Source: Oscillospiraceae bacterium
GTDB lineage: Bacteria; Bacillota; Clostridia; Oscillospirales; CAG-272
Assembly: GCA_015065135.1 (NCBI GenBank)
Contig: SVQY01000020.1
Location: forward strand, 1 to 38,827
Direction of reading: 5' to 3'
Length of the DNA stretch: 38,827 bases
Shown here: positions 24,833 through 31,823 of the stretch, piece by piece
Position numbering within the stretch: the stretch's first letter is position 1
How the letters are laid out: the number at the start of each line of letters is the position of its first letter
The notes under the pieces: model-generated
What the model saw: only the letters and a program-made list of their open reading frames with translations
Database searches by the model: none
What the model was told of the DNA's origin: nothing
Translations under genes and position numbers: made by a program

Positions 24833-25606
24833 TTACAATTGTCCGCGCATCCGCTCCAGAGCACCCTTTTCCAGGCGTGAGACCTGCGCTTGCGAGATGC
24901 CGATGCTCTCGGCGATCTCCATTTGCGTCTTACTCTGATAATAGCGCATCTCGATGATCTTACGCTCCCGCTCACTAAGGGTCCGCATGGCATCCCGCAA
25001 CGCAATGCTTTCCAGCCAATGCTCGTCCCCGGCCGAGGTATCGCTCAGCTGATCCATTACGTAGATGGAGTCCCCGTTTTCGCTGTAGACCGGTTCATAG
25101 AGCGAGATCGGCTCAATGATCGCCTCCATAGCGCGCAGCACCGGCTCGCGCTCCTCGCCAAGCTTTTGCGCGATCTCGTCCACGGTAGGCTCCCTTTCCT
25201 TTTCTCTGGTCAGATCCTCTCTTGCCTGCAACGCGCGATAGGCGAGATCACGCACCGAGCGGCTGATACGGATGGAATTATTATCCCGCAGATAACGGCG
25301 GATCTCGCCGATGATCATCGGCACGGCGTAGGTGGAAAATTTGACGTCAAGCTCGGTGTTGAAGTTGTCCACCGCCTTGATCAGTCCGATGCACCCTACC
25401 TGAAAGAGATCATCGGGGTTTTCCTTCCGTCCCGAAAAGCGCTGAATGATAGAAAGCACCAGGCGCAGATTGCCGTAGATCAGCTCCTCTCTGGCGCTCT
25501 CATCCCCCTCCTTCGCCTTGATCAATAGCACTCTTTTTTCTTCATCGGTCAAAGTCTTCAGCTTCGAAGTGTTTACACCGCAAATTTCAACCTTATTCCA
25601 ATACAT
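24833..25606 (-). CDS. sigG: RNA polymerase sporulation sigma factor SigG (forespore-specific)
   Basis: Late forespore sigma factor that turns on spore-protection and germination genes. The 257-aa protein keeps the distinctive SigG N-terminus 'NKVEICGVNTSKL', region 2 with 'DDLFQVGCIGLIKAVDNFN' and 'VKFSTYAVPMIIGEIRRYLRDNN', region 3 'EPTVDEIAQKLGEE', and region 4 'KTQMEIAESIGISQAQVSRLEK'. This pattern separates it from SigF, SigE and SigB. The ATG at 25606 follows AAAAGGGGAAG. In B. subtilis sigG follows spoIIGA-sigE, but here it stands alone after a metabolic operon and ahead of a GH3 gene. A sigma-F-type promoter lies directly upstream. Confidence 0.95.
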   Translation of the reverse strand: MYWNKVEICGVNTSKLKTLTDEEKRVLLIKAKEGDESAREELIYGNLRLVLSIIQRFSGRKENPDDLFQVGCIGLIKAVDNFNTELDVKFSTYAVPMIIGEIRRYLRDNNSIRISRSVRDLAYRALQAREDLTREKEREPTVDEIAQKLGEEREPVLRAMEAIIEPISLYEPVYSENGDSIYVMDQLSDTSAGDEHWLESIALRDAMRTLSERERKIIEMRYYQSKTQMEIAESIGISQAQVSRLEKGALERMRGQL

Positions 25607-25632
25607 TTTCTTCCCCTTTTCTGGAGTAAGAA

Positions 25633-25662
25633 AAGTATTGCCGCCGCTGCATTTGGTTATGC
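25633..25662 (-). promoter_or_regulatory. Sigma-F-type promoter for sigG
   Basis: Minus strand GCATA (25662-25658), 15-nt spacer, GGCAATACTT (25642-25633). Both boxes fit the B. subtilis sigma-F consensus as I know it (GYWTA, 15-16 nt, GGNRANANTW). The start site would be about 25626, only 20 nt before the ATG. It overlaps the hairpin at 25639-25672. Confidence 0.72.
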
Positions 25663-25672
25663 AGCGGCGGCA
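25639..25672 (-). terminator. GC-rich hairpin between the dehydrogenase gene and sigG (terminator-like)
   Basis: 14-bp perfect stem (25639-25652 with 25659-25672) and a 6-nt loop, beginning 25 nt after the dehydrogenase stop. In minus-strand direction it is followed by ATACTTTTC, a weak T run, so termination may be incomplete. Confidence 0.7.
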
Positions 25673-25696
25673 TTTCTAAAATATGTCAAATTGTGT

Positions 25697-26788
25697 TCAG
25701 TCGTTTTTAAAGCGGTACAGCTCACCGGTCTTGGCGGACTCGTAGATACCCTCCAGAATACGGGTCACGCAATAAGCCTGCTCGGGCAGGGTCACGGGAT
25801 CGGTGTCGTTGCGGACAGCCTCGATCCACAGTCTCTCCTCCTTGTCGGCGGCGGATTCGCCCTTTGAGCCCTTGTTGAACGCCACACCGCCCGCCTCAAA
25901 GCTGGGCTTGAGGATATACTGGCGGCCGTTGCGGATGCCGTTGATGCGCAGGCCGTCGTTCATATCGGCACCGCCCTTGGTTCCGCAGATGGTGGTCACC
26001 GCCTCACGGGGATCGGCATAATTCAGCGCCCAGGAGGACTCCAGCACGATGGTGGCGCCGTTCTCCATAACCACAAAGCCGAAGGCAGAATCCTCCACGG
26101 TGAACTTGTCGGGATCCCAGTTGCCCCACATATTGCCCTGCTCGGTATCCTTGTTGAGCTTGTGGAAGGTGGTGCCGACGCAGTACTTGGGCTTGTAGTT
26201 GTTCATCATGTAAAGGGTCAGATCCAGCGCGTGAGTGCCGATGTCGATCAGAGGACCGCCACCCTGCTCGTATTCGTTCAGGAATACGCCCCAGGTGGGT
26301 ACGGCACGGCGACGGATAGCGGTCGCCTTGGCATAGTAGATCTCACCAAAGGTGCCCTGCTCCGCCTCTTCTTTCATATAGATCGCATCGTCACGGAAGC
26401 GGCTCTGATAACCGATGGAAAGCTTCTTGCCGGTGCGCTTGGCGGCATCCAGCATCTTCTTTGCCTCAGCCGAATTGATCGCCATGGGCTTTTCACACAT
26501 AACGTGCTTGCCTGCCTCCAGAGCATCCACGGTGATGAAGCTATGGGAACGGTTGGGGGTGCAGACGTGAACCACGTCGATGCTCTCGTCCTTCAAAAGC
26601 TCCTTGTAATCGGTATAGGTCTTGGCGCCCTCAGCACCGTACTTTGCAGCAGCCTCGACGGCGCGCTCGGGAATGATGTCGCAGAATGCGACCATTTCAC
26701 AGTCCGCTACCTTCTTAAGGGCGGGCATGTGCTTGCCGTTGGCGATACCGCCACAGCCGATGATACCTACTCTGATCAGCTTTGCCAT
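25697..26788 (-). CDS. Gfo/Idh/MocA-family sugar dehydrogenase
   Basis: A 363-aa NAD(P)-dependent oxidoreductase. The N-terminal Rossmann fold has 'RVGIIGCGGIANGKHMPAL', followed by 'HVCTPNRSHSFITVDALEAGKHVMCEKPMA', which contains the catalytic-site EKP motif. The C-terminal alpha/beta domain has 'GGGPLIDIGTHALDLTLYMM', with the Asp/His pair of the active site. Such enzymes oxidise or reduce sugars and cyclitols, often at C3. Its partner upstream is a ThuA-like gene 15 nt away; the Agrobacterium/Sinorhizobium thuAB pair has the same composition. The ATG at 26788 follows AAAGGAGG. Confidence 0.93.
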   Translation of the reverse strand: MAKLIRVGIIGCGGIANGKHMPALKKVADCEMVAFCDIIPERAVEAAAKYGAEGAKTYTDYKELLKDESIDVVHVCTPNRSHSFITVDALEAGKHVMCEKPMAINSAEAKKMLDAAKRTGKKLSIGYQSRFRDDAIYMKEEAEQGTFGEIYYAKATAIRRRAVPTWGVFLNEYEQGGGPLIDIGTHALDLTLYMMNNYKPKYCVGTTFHKLNKDTEQGNMWGNWDPDKFTVEDSAFGFVVMENGATIVLESSWALNYADPREAVTTICGTKGGADMNDGLRINGIRNGRQYILKPSFEAGGVAFNKGSKGESAADKEERLWIEAVRNDTDPVTLPEQAYCVTRILEGIYESAKTGELYRFKND

Positions 26789-26803
26789 GATCCTTTTCCT
26801 CCT

Positions 26804-27544
26804 TTATGCCTTCTTTACGCGCACATAGCCCTCGGGGTGACCGAAGTGATGCACGTGGGGACACTTGATCTCTGCGCGATAGCGGGGTGCCACAAAGCGC
26901 ACCGCGTTGCGGATGACCGTCTGTACCTCGGGGATATAGTAGGTCGGGAAGGTCTCGTGACCGGGCTGGAAGTAGAAGATCTGACCGTTGCCGCGCTGGA
27001 ACAGACAGCCGGAACGGAAGGCCTCACCGCCGGAATAGCTGCCGATGAACAGTACCTTATCGGGGTTGGGGATGGAGAAGGGCTCGCCATAGGTCTCCTC
27101 GTGCGGGAGAGAGATGGCGTAATCGATGCCCTGGGTGATGGGATGGGAGGGATCGGTGACCCAGACCAGCTCGCTGTCACCGCTCTCACGCCAGGTCAGG
27201 CTGCAGGGAGTGCCCATCAGCTTCTTGAAGGGCTTGGAATGGTGAGCCGAGTGCAGGAAGATCGCGCCCATACCGCTATGTACGGCATCACGTACCAGAG
27301 AAGCGACCTCGTCCGGCACCTTGTTGTGCGCCATATGTCCCCACCAGATCAGAACATCGGTCTCATCCAGGATCTCCTTGGAAATACCGCAGTTCTCATC
27401 ATCCAGCGTAGCCGTTTTCACCTCGATATCATCGCAGCGCAGAAAATCGGCAATGGCATTGTGAATGCCGTTCGGGTAGATGGCCTTGACCTCTTCCTTG
27501 GTCTTTTCATGATGGAATTCATTCCAAACCAATACACGAATCAT
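26804..27544 (-). CDS. ThuA-like protein (trehalose-utilisation family)
   Basis: A 246-aa protein of the ThuA family (class I glutamine amidotransferase-like fold). Typical features are 'IRVLVWNEFHHEKT', 'DVLIWWGHMAHNKVPDEVASLV', 'GMGAIFLHSAHHSKPFKKLMG', 'HPITQGID', 'GEAFRSGCLFQRGNGQIFYFQPGHETFPTY'. In rhizobia ThuA works with a Gfo/Idh dehydrogenase (ThuB) in utilisation of trehalose and related disaccharides through 3-keto intermediates. The same gene pair here suggests an analogous keto-sugar step, but the substrate is unknown. First gene of a two-gene operon with a promoter and a palindrome at its start site. The ATG at 27544 follows AAAGGAG. Confidence 0.9.
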   Translation of the reverse strand: MIRVLVWNEFHHEKTKEEVKAIYPNGIHNAIADFLRCDDIEVKTATLDDENCGISKEILDETDVLIWWGHMAHNKVPDEVASLVRDAVHSGMGAIFLHSAHHSKPFKKLMGTPCSLTWRESGDSELVWVTDPSHPITQGIDYAISLPHEETYGEPFSIPNPDKVLFIGSYSGGEAFRSGCLFQRGNGQIFYFQPGHETFPTYYIPEVQTVIRNAVRFVAPRYRAEIKCPHVHHFGHPEGYVRVKKA

Positions 27545-27562
27545 ATTGTATCTCCTTTTTTC

Positions 27563-27576
27563 TCCGATAGATCGGA
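27563..27576 (-). promoter_or_regulatory. 14-bp palindrome near the thuA-like start site, operator candidate
   Basis: TCCGAT-AG-ATCGGA, perfect 6-nt half-sites, at about +6 to +19 of the predicted transcript. Possible repressor-binding site; no regulator gene is adjacent. Confidence 0.4.
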
Positions 27577-27588
27577 TTTGTTGATTTC

Positions 27589-27617
27589 AGTATAACATAT
27601 TGAGCGGCAATATGCAA
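27589..27617 (-). promoter_or_regulatory. Sigma-A-type promoter for the thuA-like/dehydrogenase operon
   Basis: Minus strand TTGCAT (27617-27612), 17-nt spacer, TATACT (27594-27589). Confidence 0.7.
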
Positions 27618-27638
27618 GAAAGAAAGCAAACTTTTTCT

Positions 27639-28463
27639 TTAAATACAAGCAATAAAATCGTCCATATTGCGCAAGGTGCAGACCACGGTGTGCGCATCGT
27701 GCCCCAAAAGCTCGTCCGCGAGGAAGTTTGCCTCGTATCCACGCTTTAACCGCCCTGCAAGATACTTCGCGGCATCTTCAACGCGCTTGAAGGATACCTG
27801 AAGCTCGGCAGGAAAACGCAAAGGCCGATGATCCCCTTCAACGCGCACCGCCTCCACGATCCGTTCAGCGATCTCGTCGTATAGGTCGTCATCGCGGAAG
27901 ATCGCCTCGTTCATGCCAAGCTCCTTTTTGGTTTCAACGCAAACAATGCCGGGCACCGTCCTTCTCGCCTGTACGCAGGCAATATCTCCGCCGGCAAAGA
28001 AGCGGCAAGGAATGCCGTGCGAGGCGGCAATGGCAACGTCCATATCCAGCTCGCCGATATAACGACCGTTCAGCTTATAAAACTGGATTGTATTGGAATT
28101 CATCGTGTGCGACAAGACGCCGCCAAGCGTCCCTTCCATCGAATGATAGCCAAAAAAGCACAGGCAATCGTATTGCCCCTTGGCAAATCCCATACGCGGA
28201 AATTTCGGATCGTGCGAGATCAGCCCAACACGGGCATCCAGATGCTCAGGGCGCAGATTGTTGCCGTTGTTGTGCGTATCCCACACGTCAACCCGCTCGG
28301 CACCTGCATCAAGCAACGCCTTTGCCGCAGCGTTCAGCTCGCGCGCCGCATCCTCCACGGCGATCGCCCATTGCTCGCTCCCCTTGAAAAGCCAGGAATA
28401 AGGCTCGCCTACCACGCGGTTGACCCCCTCCAGATCCAAGGCTAAAAGAATACGCTTATACAT
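27639..28463 (-). CDS. M55-family D-aminopeptidase (DppA-like)
   Basis: A 274-aa metallopeptidase of the DppA family, which hydrolyses D-Ala-D-Ala and related D-amino-acid peptides. The dizinc ligand pattern is intact: Asp10/Glu12 (LDLEG), His64 (WDTHNNGNNL), His107 (FFGYHSMEG) and Glu138 (IGELD). The catalytic His region 'GVLSHTM' (His119) is also present. It therefore looks active, and could recycle cell-wall peptides. The ATG at 28463 follows AAAGGAGG. It is the last gene of a three-gene operon with a metallophosphoesterase and a DUF1653 gene. No hairpin terminator is clear behind it. Confidence 0.9.
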   Translation of the reverse strand: MYKRILLALDLEGVNRVVGEPYSWLFKGSEQWAIAVEDAARELNAAAKALLDAGAERVDVWDTHNNGNNLRPEHLDARVGLISHDPKFPRMGFAKGQYDCLCFFGYHSMEGTLGGVLSHTMNSNTIQFYKLNGRYIGELDMDVAIAASHGIPCRFFAGGDIACVQARRTVPGIVCVETKKELGMNEAIFRDDDLYDEIAERIVEAVRVEGDHRPLRFPAELQVSFKRVEDAAKYLAGRLKRGYEANFLADELLGHDAHTVVCTLRNMDDFIACI

Positions 28464-28482
28464 CGTACGGTTCCTCCTTTAT

Positions 28483-29559
28483 TCAAAGATAGCTTTTCCC
28501 CAGCACGTCACCGTTGCTGTCGGTAAAGGTCACCTTGATCGCATCCTTGCCGAAGGTAAAGCCGCAGCCGATCCAGCGCTCCTTTTCGGGGCGGGCGCCC
28601 ACCACCACGGTGCAGGGCTGCCCAAAGCTATCCTTGGCACCTCCCTGCTCCCACACGCCGATCTGATGCACGTGGCCGCAGATCATGACATGGGGCTTGA
28701 TCTCCTCGCGCAGCAGCCGCGCCCATTCGGTGTAGGTATCCTCTTCAATATTAAAGGGCTCAGCAAAACGGGTGGTAAAGGGCACGTGTGAGATCACCAG
28801 ACGGTGGGTGATACCCTCGGCGGCGTATTCCCTTTCCTTATTCTCTATCACACGGCGCAGGAAGGCAGTCTGCCGCCGACGGAATTGGTGGCAACAGATG
28901 GTATGACCATAAGACTCACAGGCATCCACCTTATCCTCCCCACAATCCAAGAGAATGCCCCAGATCCCGCCCACGCGGAAGGTATAATAGGTGTTGCCAC
29001 GCGCATTAGGGGTAAATTCGGCAAATTTTTCGGCATAATTGCCGCGCATATCGTGGTTGCCTCTGGAAAAGACCACGGGCTTGTTACCGCCCGTCAGCCG
29101 CTCGCAGATATCATAAATATTGTCGAATTTTGTGGGATCGCCGCTGTGGTCGATCACGTCGCCGTTCAGGATCAGCAGATCGATCTCCCCGAACGCCCTT
29201 GCCGCAGCGGTGGGCCAGGTGCGGCGGTTATGGGCATCCGCAATGTGATAGACGCGCACGTTTTCGGAGGGCAACGGATCAAAGCGGAAGGTCTGCTCAA
29301 AGAGGGGCTCAGTCTCGGTAAAATAGGGCTTGCGCTCGATGATGGGGCGCACGCAAACGGTGTATGCCCTTGCCGCATCCAGCGCCGCCATGGGCACCGT
29401 CACACGGTGCAGATCTGAAAGTGAGCGCATGATGCCGTTGGACTCGTCAAAATATTCCTCATCCCCCACGCGCACCGAAAAAAGCGCGGCGCGCGCGGTG
29501 CTGACCATGATCTGATAATTCTGCTCCACCACAAAAACGGCAGGTGTTGTTTTCAGCAT
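28483..29559 (-). CDS. Calcineurin-like metallophosphoesterase with N-terminal Fn3-like domain
   Basis: A 358-aa dimetal phosphoesterase. The five metal-binding blocks are present: DAH (Asp108/His110), GDVID (Asp134), GNHD (Asn168/His169), a lone His258 (VISHVP) and GHVH (His296/His298). Residues 1-95 form a beta-sandwich-like region as in purple acid phosphatases. No signal peptide is seen, so a cytoplasmic phosphodiesterase or phosphatase is likely; the substrate is unknown. It starts 2 nt after the DUF1653 stop, with its ribosome site inside that gene, so the two are translationally coupled. Confidence 0.9.
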   Translation of the reverse strand: MLKTTPAVFVVEQNYQIMVSTARAALFSVRVGDEEYFDESNGIMRSLSDLHRVTVPMAALDAARAYTVCVRPIIERKPYFTETEPLFEQTFRFDPLPSENVRVYHIADAHNRRTWPTAAARAFGEIDLLILNGDVIDHSGDPTKFDNIYDICERLTGGNKPVVFSRGNHDMRGNYAEKFAEFTPNARGNTYYTFRVGGIWGILLDCGEDKVDACESYGHTICCHQFRRRQTAFLRRVIENKEREYAAEGITHRLVISHVPFTTRFAEPFNIEEDTYTEWARLLREEIKPHVMICGHVHQIGVWEQGGAKDSFGQPCTVVVGARPEKERWIGCGFTFGKDAIKVTFTDSNGDVLGKSYL

Positions 29560-29561
29560 AT

Positions 29562-29777
29562 TCAGTCCTCCCCAATATAGGTAAATCTTTGATAGGTCTT
29601 GCCGTCCCGCTCTACCGTTTCATTCCACATGGCGGCAGGGCGCACCCAAAGACCGCCGTCGCCGTACAGCGCGCGGTAAACGACCATTTTCTCCAGCGTT
29701 TCCGAGTGCTTGGCAACGCCGATGACCTCATATTCCATTCCCTTGAAATGGCGGTATTTGCCCATTTTGATATCCAT
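29562..29777 (-). CDS. DUF1653-family small protein
   Basis: A 71-aa protein starting MDIKMGKYRHFKGMEYEVIGVAKHSETLEKMVVYRALYGDGGLWVRP, the typical compact DUF1653 fold of unknown function. The start is ATG 29777, 7 nt after GGAGG; the longer upstream frame has no ribosome site and crosses the promoter. First gene of the operon with the phosphoesterase and M55 peptidase. Confidence 0.88.
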   Translation of the reverse strand: MDIKMGKYRHFKGMEYEVIGVAKHSETLEKMVVYRALYGDGGLWVRPAAMWNETVERDGKTYQRFTYIGED

Positions 29778-29805
29778 TGCAATTCCTCCGCAGGGCTTTT
29801 TCTTT

Positions 29806-29834
29806 ATTGTAACACAGAAACGGCGCGACGGCAA
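29806..29834 (-). promoter_or_regulatory. Sigma-A-type promoter for the DUF1653 operon
   Basis: Minus strand TTGCCG (29834-29829), 17-nt spacer, TACAAT (29811-29806), about 30 nt before the start codon. Confidence 0.7.
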
Positions 29835-29854
29835 CCGTTTTTTTGCGATCGGAA

Positions 29855-29886
29855 CAAAAAAACGCCCTCGGACGATCGTCCGAGGG
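29855..29886 (-). terminator. Intrinsic terminator of the yfmF-yfmH-lgt-folD operon
   Basis: A 22-bp perfect palindrome (29865-29886) followed on the minus strand by CG and seven T. It lies 12 nt after the folD stop. Confidence 0.92.
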
Positions 29887-29898
29887 AACTTTTCGTTA

Positions 29899-30756
29899 TT
29901 ATTTCGCGCCCATTTTGGCGGCTGCGGTAAAGGTGTTCTGCATCAGCATGGCGATGGTCATGGGGCCAACGCCGCCGGGGACGGGGGTGATATAGGAGGT
30001 GTGGGGGGCGACCTTGGCATAATCCACGTCGCCGCAGAGCTTGCCGTCGGTGGGGCGGCGATTCATGCCCACGTCAATGACCACGGCACCCTCCTTGATA
30101 TAGCTTTCATCAAAGAACTCGGGCTTGCCGATGGCGGCCACCAGAATGTCGGCGCGCTTGCAAACGTCCTTCAGATCCTTGGTGCGGCTATGGCAGACGG
30201 TCACGGTACCGTTTGCCTGCAAAAGCAGCATGGCCTGGGGCTTGCCCACGATATTGGAGCGGCCGACCACCACGCATTCCTTGCCCTGGATCTCGATATT
30301 GCTGCGCTTCAGCAGCTCCATCACGCCTGCGGGGGTGCAAGGAAGGAAGTCGTAATTGCCGATCATGATCTTGCCCACGTTGTAGGGGTGGAAGGCATCC
30401 ACGTCCTTACGGGGATCGATGGTCAGCAGCACCTTCTCCTCGTCCAGATGGCGCGGCAGGGGCAGCTGCACCAGAATGCCGTGCACGCTTTCGTCGGCGT
30501 TCAGCTTCTTCACCAGCGCGATCAGCTCCTCCTCGGTGGTCTCGGCAGGCAGCTCGTAGCCAAGAGAGGTGAATCCGATCTCCTCGCAAGCCTTGTGCTT
30601 GTTGCGCACGTAGACCTTGGAGGCGGGATCCTCACCCACAATGATCACGGCCAGGCAGGGCGCAAAGCCGTTTCTTTCCTTAAAATCAGCGGTCTTCTCC
30701 GCAAGCTCACGGCGGATCTCGGCAGAGATCGCCTTTCCGTCAATGATATTCGGCAT
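29899..30756 (-). CDS. folD: Bifunctional methylene-THF dehydrogenase / methenyl-THF cyclohydrolase
   Basis: Interconverts 5,10-methylene-, methenyl- and 10-formyl-tetrahydrofolate in one-carbon metabolism. The 285-aa protein has the normal length and motifs: 'VGEDPASKVYVRNKHKACEEIG' with the catalytic Lys, 'HGILVQLPLPRHLDE', 'PRKDVDAFHPYNVGK', 'VVVGRSNIVGKPQAMLL' (NADP site) and 'YITPVPGGVGPMTIAML'. The start is ATG 30756 after AAGGAG, one base past the lgt stop. The longer open frame lies inside lgt. Confidence 0.97.
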   Translation of the reverse strand: MPNIIDGKAISAEIRRELAEKTADFKERNGFAPCLAVIIVGEDPASKVYVRNKHKACEEIGFTSLGYELPAETTEEELIALVKKLNADESVHGILVQLPLPRHLDEEKVLLTIDPRKDVDAFHPYNVGKIMIGNYDFLPCTPAGVMELLKRSNIEIQGKECVVVGRSNIVGKPQAMLLLQANGTVTVCHSRTKDLKDVCKRADILVAAIGKPEFFDESYIKEGAVVIDVGMNRRPTDGKLCGDVDYAKVAPHTSYITPVPGGVGPMTIAMLMQNTFTAAAKMGAK

Positions 30757-30757
30757 C

Positions 30758-31813
30758 TTACTTCTCCTTTTCTCCGCCCTCGGCGGCATCGTCGTTGCAA
30801 TTTTCCGGGGATGCTTCCCCGCCTTCTGCTTCAGTCGCTTCCTCGCTTGCCAAAACCTCCTCAACCAAGGAGGCTGCCTGCGTTTCGTGCTTTTCCATCA
30901 CACGACGGCTGGAGGTGCCGCGCAGCTTATCATATACAGTATCATACCCTTCTGCATCCTTTTTGGCTCGGTGCTCGCGCACAAGAAAGAATACCAGAAG
31001 CCCTGTACAGATCAGGAAGCACAAAAATCCTACGACCTGGGATACGCGGAACACGCCGATATACAGACTGTCGGTGCGCAGACCCTCGATCAGCATACGG
31101 CCAAAGCCATACCAAGCCAGATACATCAGCATGACCTGACCGTCAAATTTCTTCTTTTTATAGAAAATATTGATCAATACAAAACCAACTAAATTCCAGA
31201 GAGACTCGTACAAAAAGGTAGGATGATAAAAGATCGTTCTGTTGGGATAGGGCGTATCCGCACCGTAGCCGCTAAGCCCCATACGCAGGAAGAAGCGCTC
31301 TGAGGTCTCTACACCGTGCGCCTCACCATTACAGAAGTTGCCCCAGCGACCGATCAGCTGACCCAGCATCACACCGGGCGAGACCACATCAAACACCTTC
31401 AATATCTGATTCTTTTTGAACTTTTTTACAAGGCTCACCACCACAATGGCAATGGCGCCTGCGATCACACCGCCGTAGATGGCAAGTCCGCCCTCCCAAA
31501 CGGCGATCACATCGCGGAAGCTGTGATAATTCCAATGGCCGTAATCATCCTTCAGCGTCGTCAACACGTAGTAGAGGCGAGCACCCACAATGGCAGCCAA
31601 TACCACCCAGAGCGCGTAATCCAGAATATCATCCACCTTCAGCCCCTCGTGACGGGAGCGGTACATCGCATAGCCTACGCCGGCCAGAATGCCCAACGTG
31701 ATGATAATGCCGTACCAATGCACATCCAGACTGCCTATGCTGAAGGCAACCTTGTTTATGGTCATTTCTCCGATCCCGATCCCGGGAAAGGATACGATCA
31801 CTTCATTACCCAT
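30758..31813 (-). CDS. lgt: Prolipoprotein diacylglyceryl transferase
   Basis: Transfers diacylglyceryl from phosphatidylglycerol to the lipobox Cys of prelipoproteins at the membrane. The 351-aa protein has about seven membrane helices and the Lgt signatures 'VHWYGIIITLGILAG', 'GRWGNFCNGEAHG' with the essential Arg/Asn/Glu, 'YHPTFLYESLWNL' and 'YGFGRMLIEGLR'. It carries a C-terminal tail of about 70 residues, strongly acidic (many Glu/Asp), absent from the core family. The ATG at 31813 follows AAGGAG, 10 nt after the yfmH stop; upstream in-frame codons lie within yfmH. Confidence 0.95.
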   Translation of the reverse strand: MGNEVIVSFPGIGIGEMTINKVAFSIGSLDVHWYGIIITLGILAGVGYAMYRSRHEGLKVDDILDYALWVVLAAIVGARLYYVLTTLKDDYGHWNYHSFRDVIAVWEGGLAIYGGVIAGAIAIVVVSLVKKFKKNQILKVFDVVSPGVMLGQLIGRWGNFCNGEAHGVETSERFFLRMGLSGYGADTPYPNRTIFYHPTFLYESLWNLVGFVLINIFYKKKKFDGQVMLMYLAWYGFGRMLIEGLRTDSLYIGVFRVSQVVGFLCFLICTGLLVFFLVREHRAKKDAEGYDTVYDKLRGTSSRRVMEKHETQAASLVEEVLASEEATEAEGGEASPENCNDDAAEGGEKEK

Positions 31814-31823
31814 ACAATTCTCC

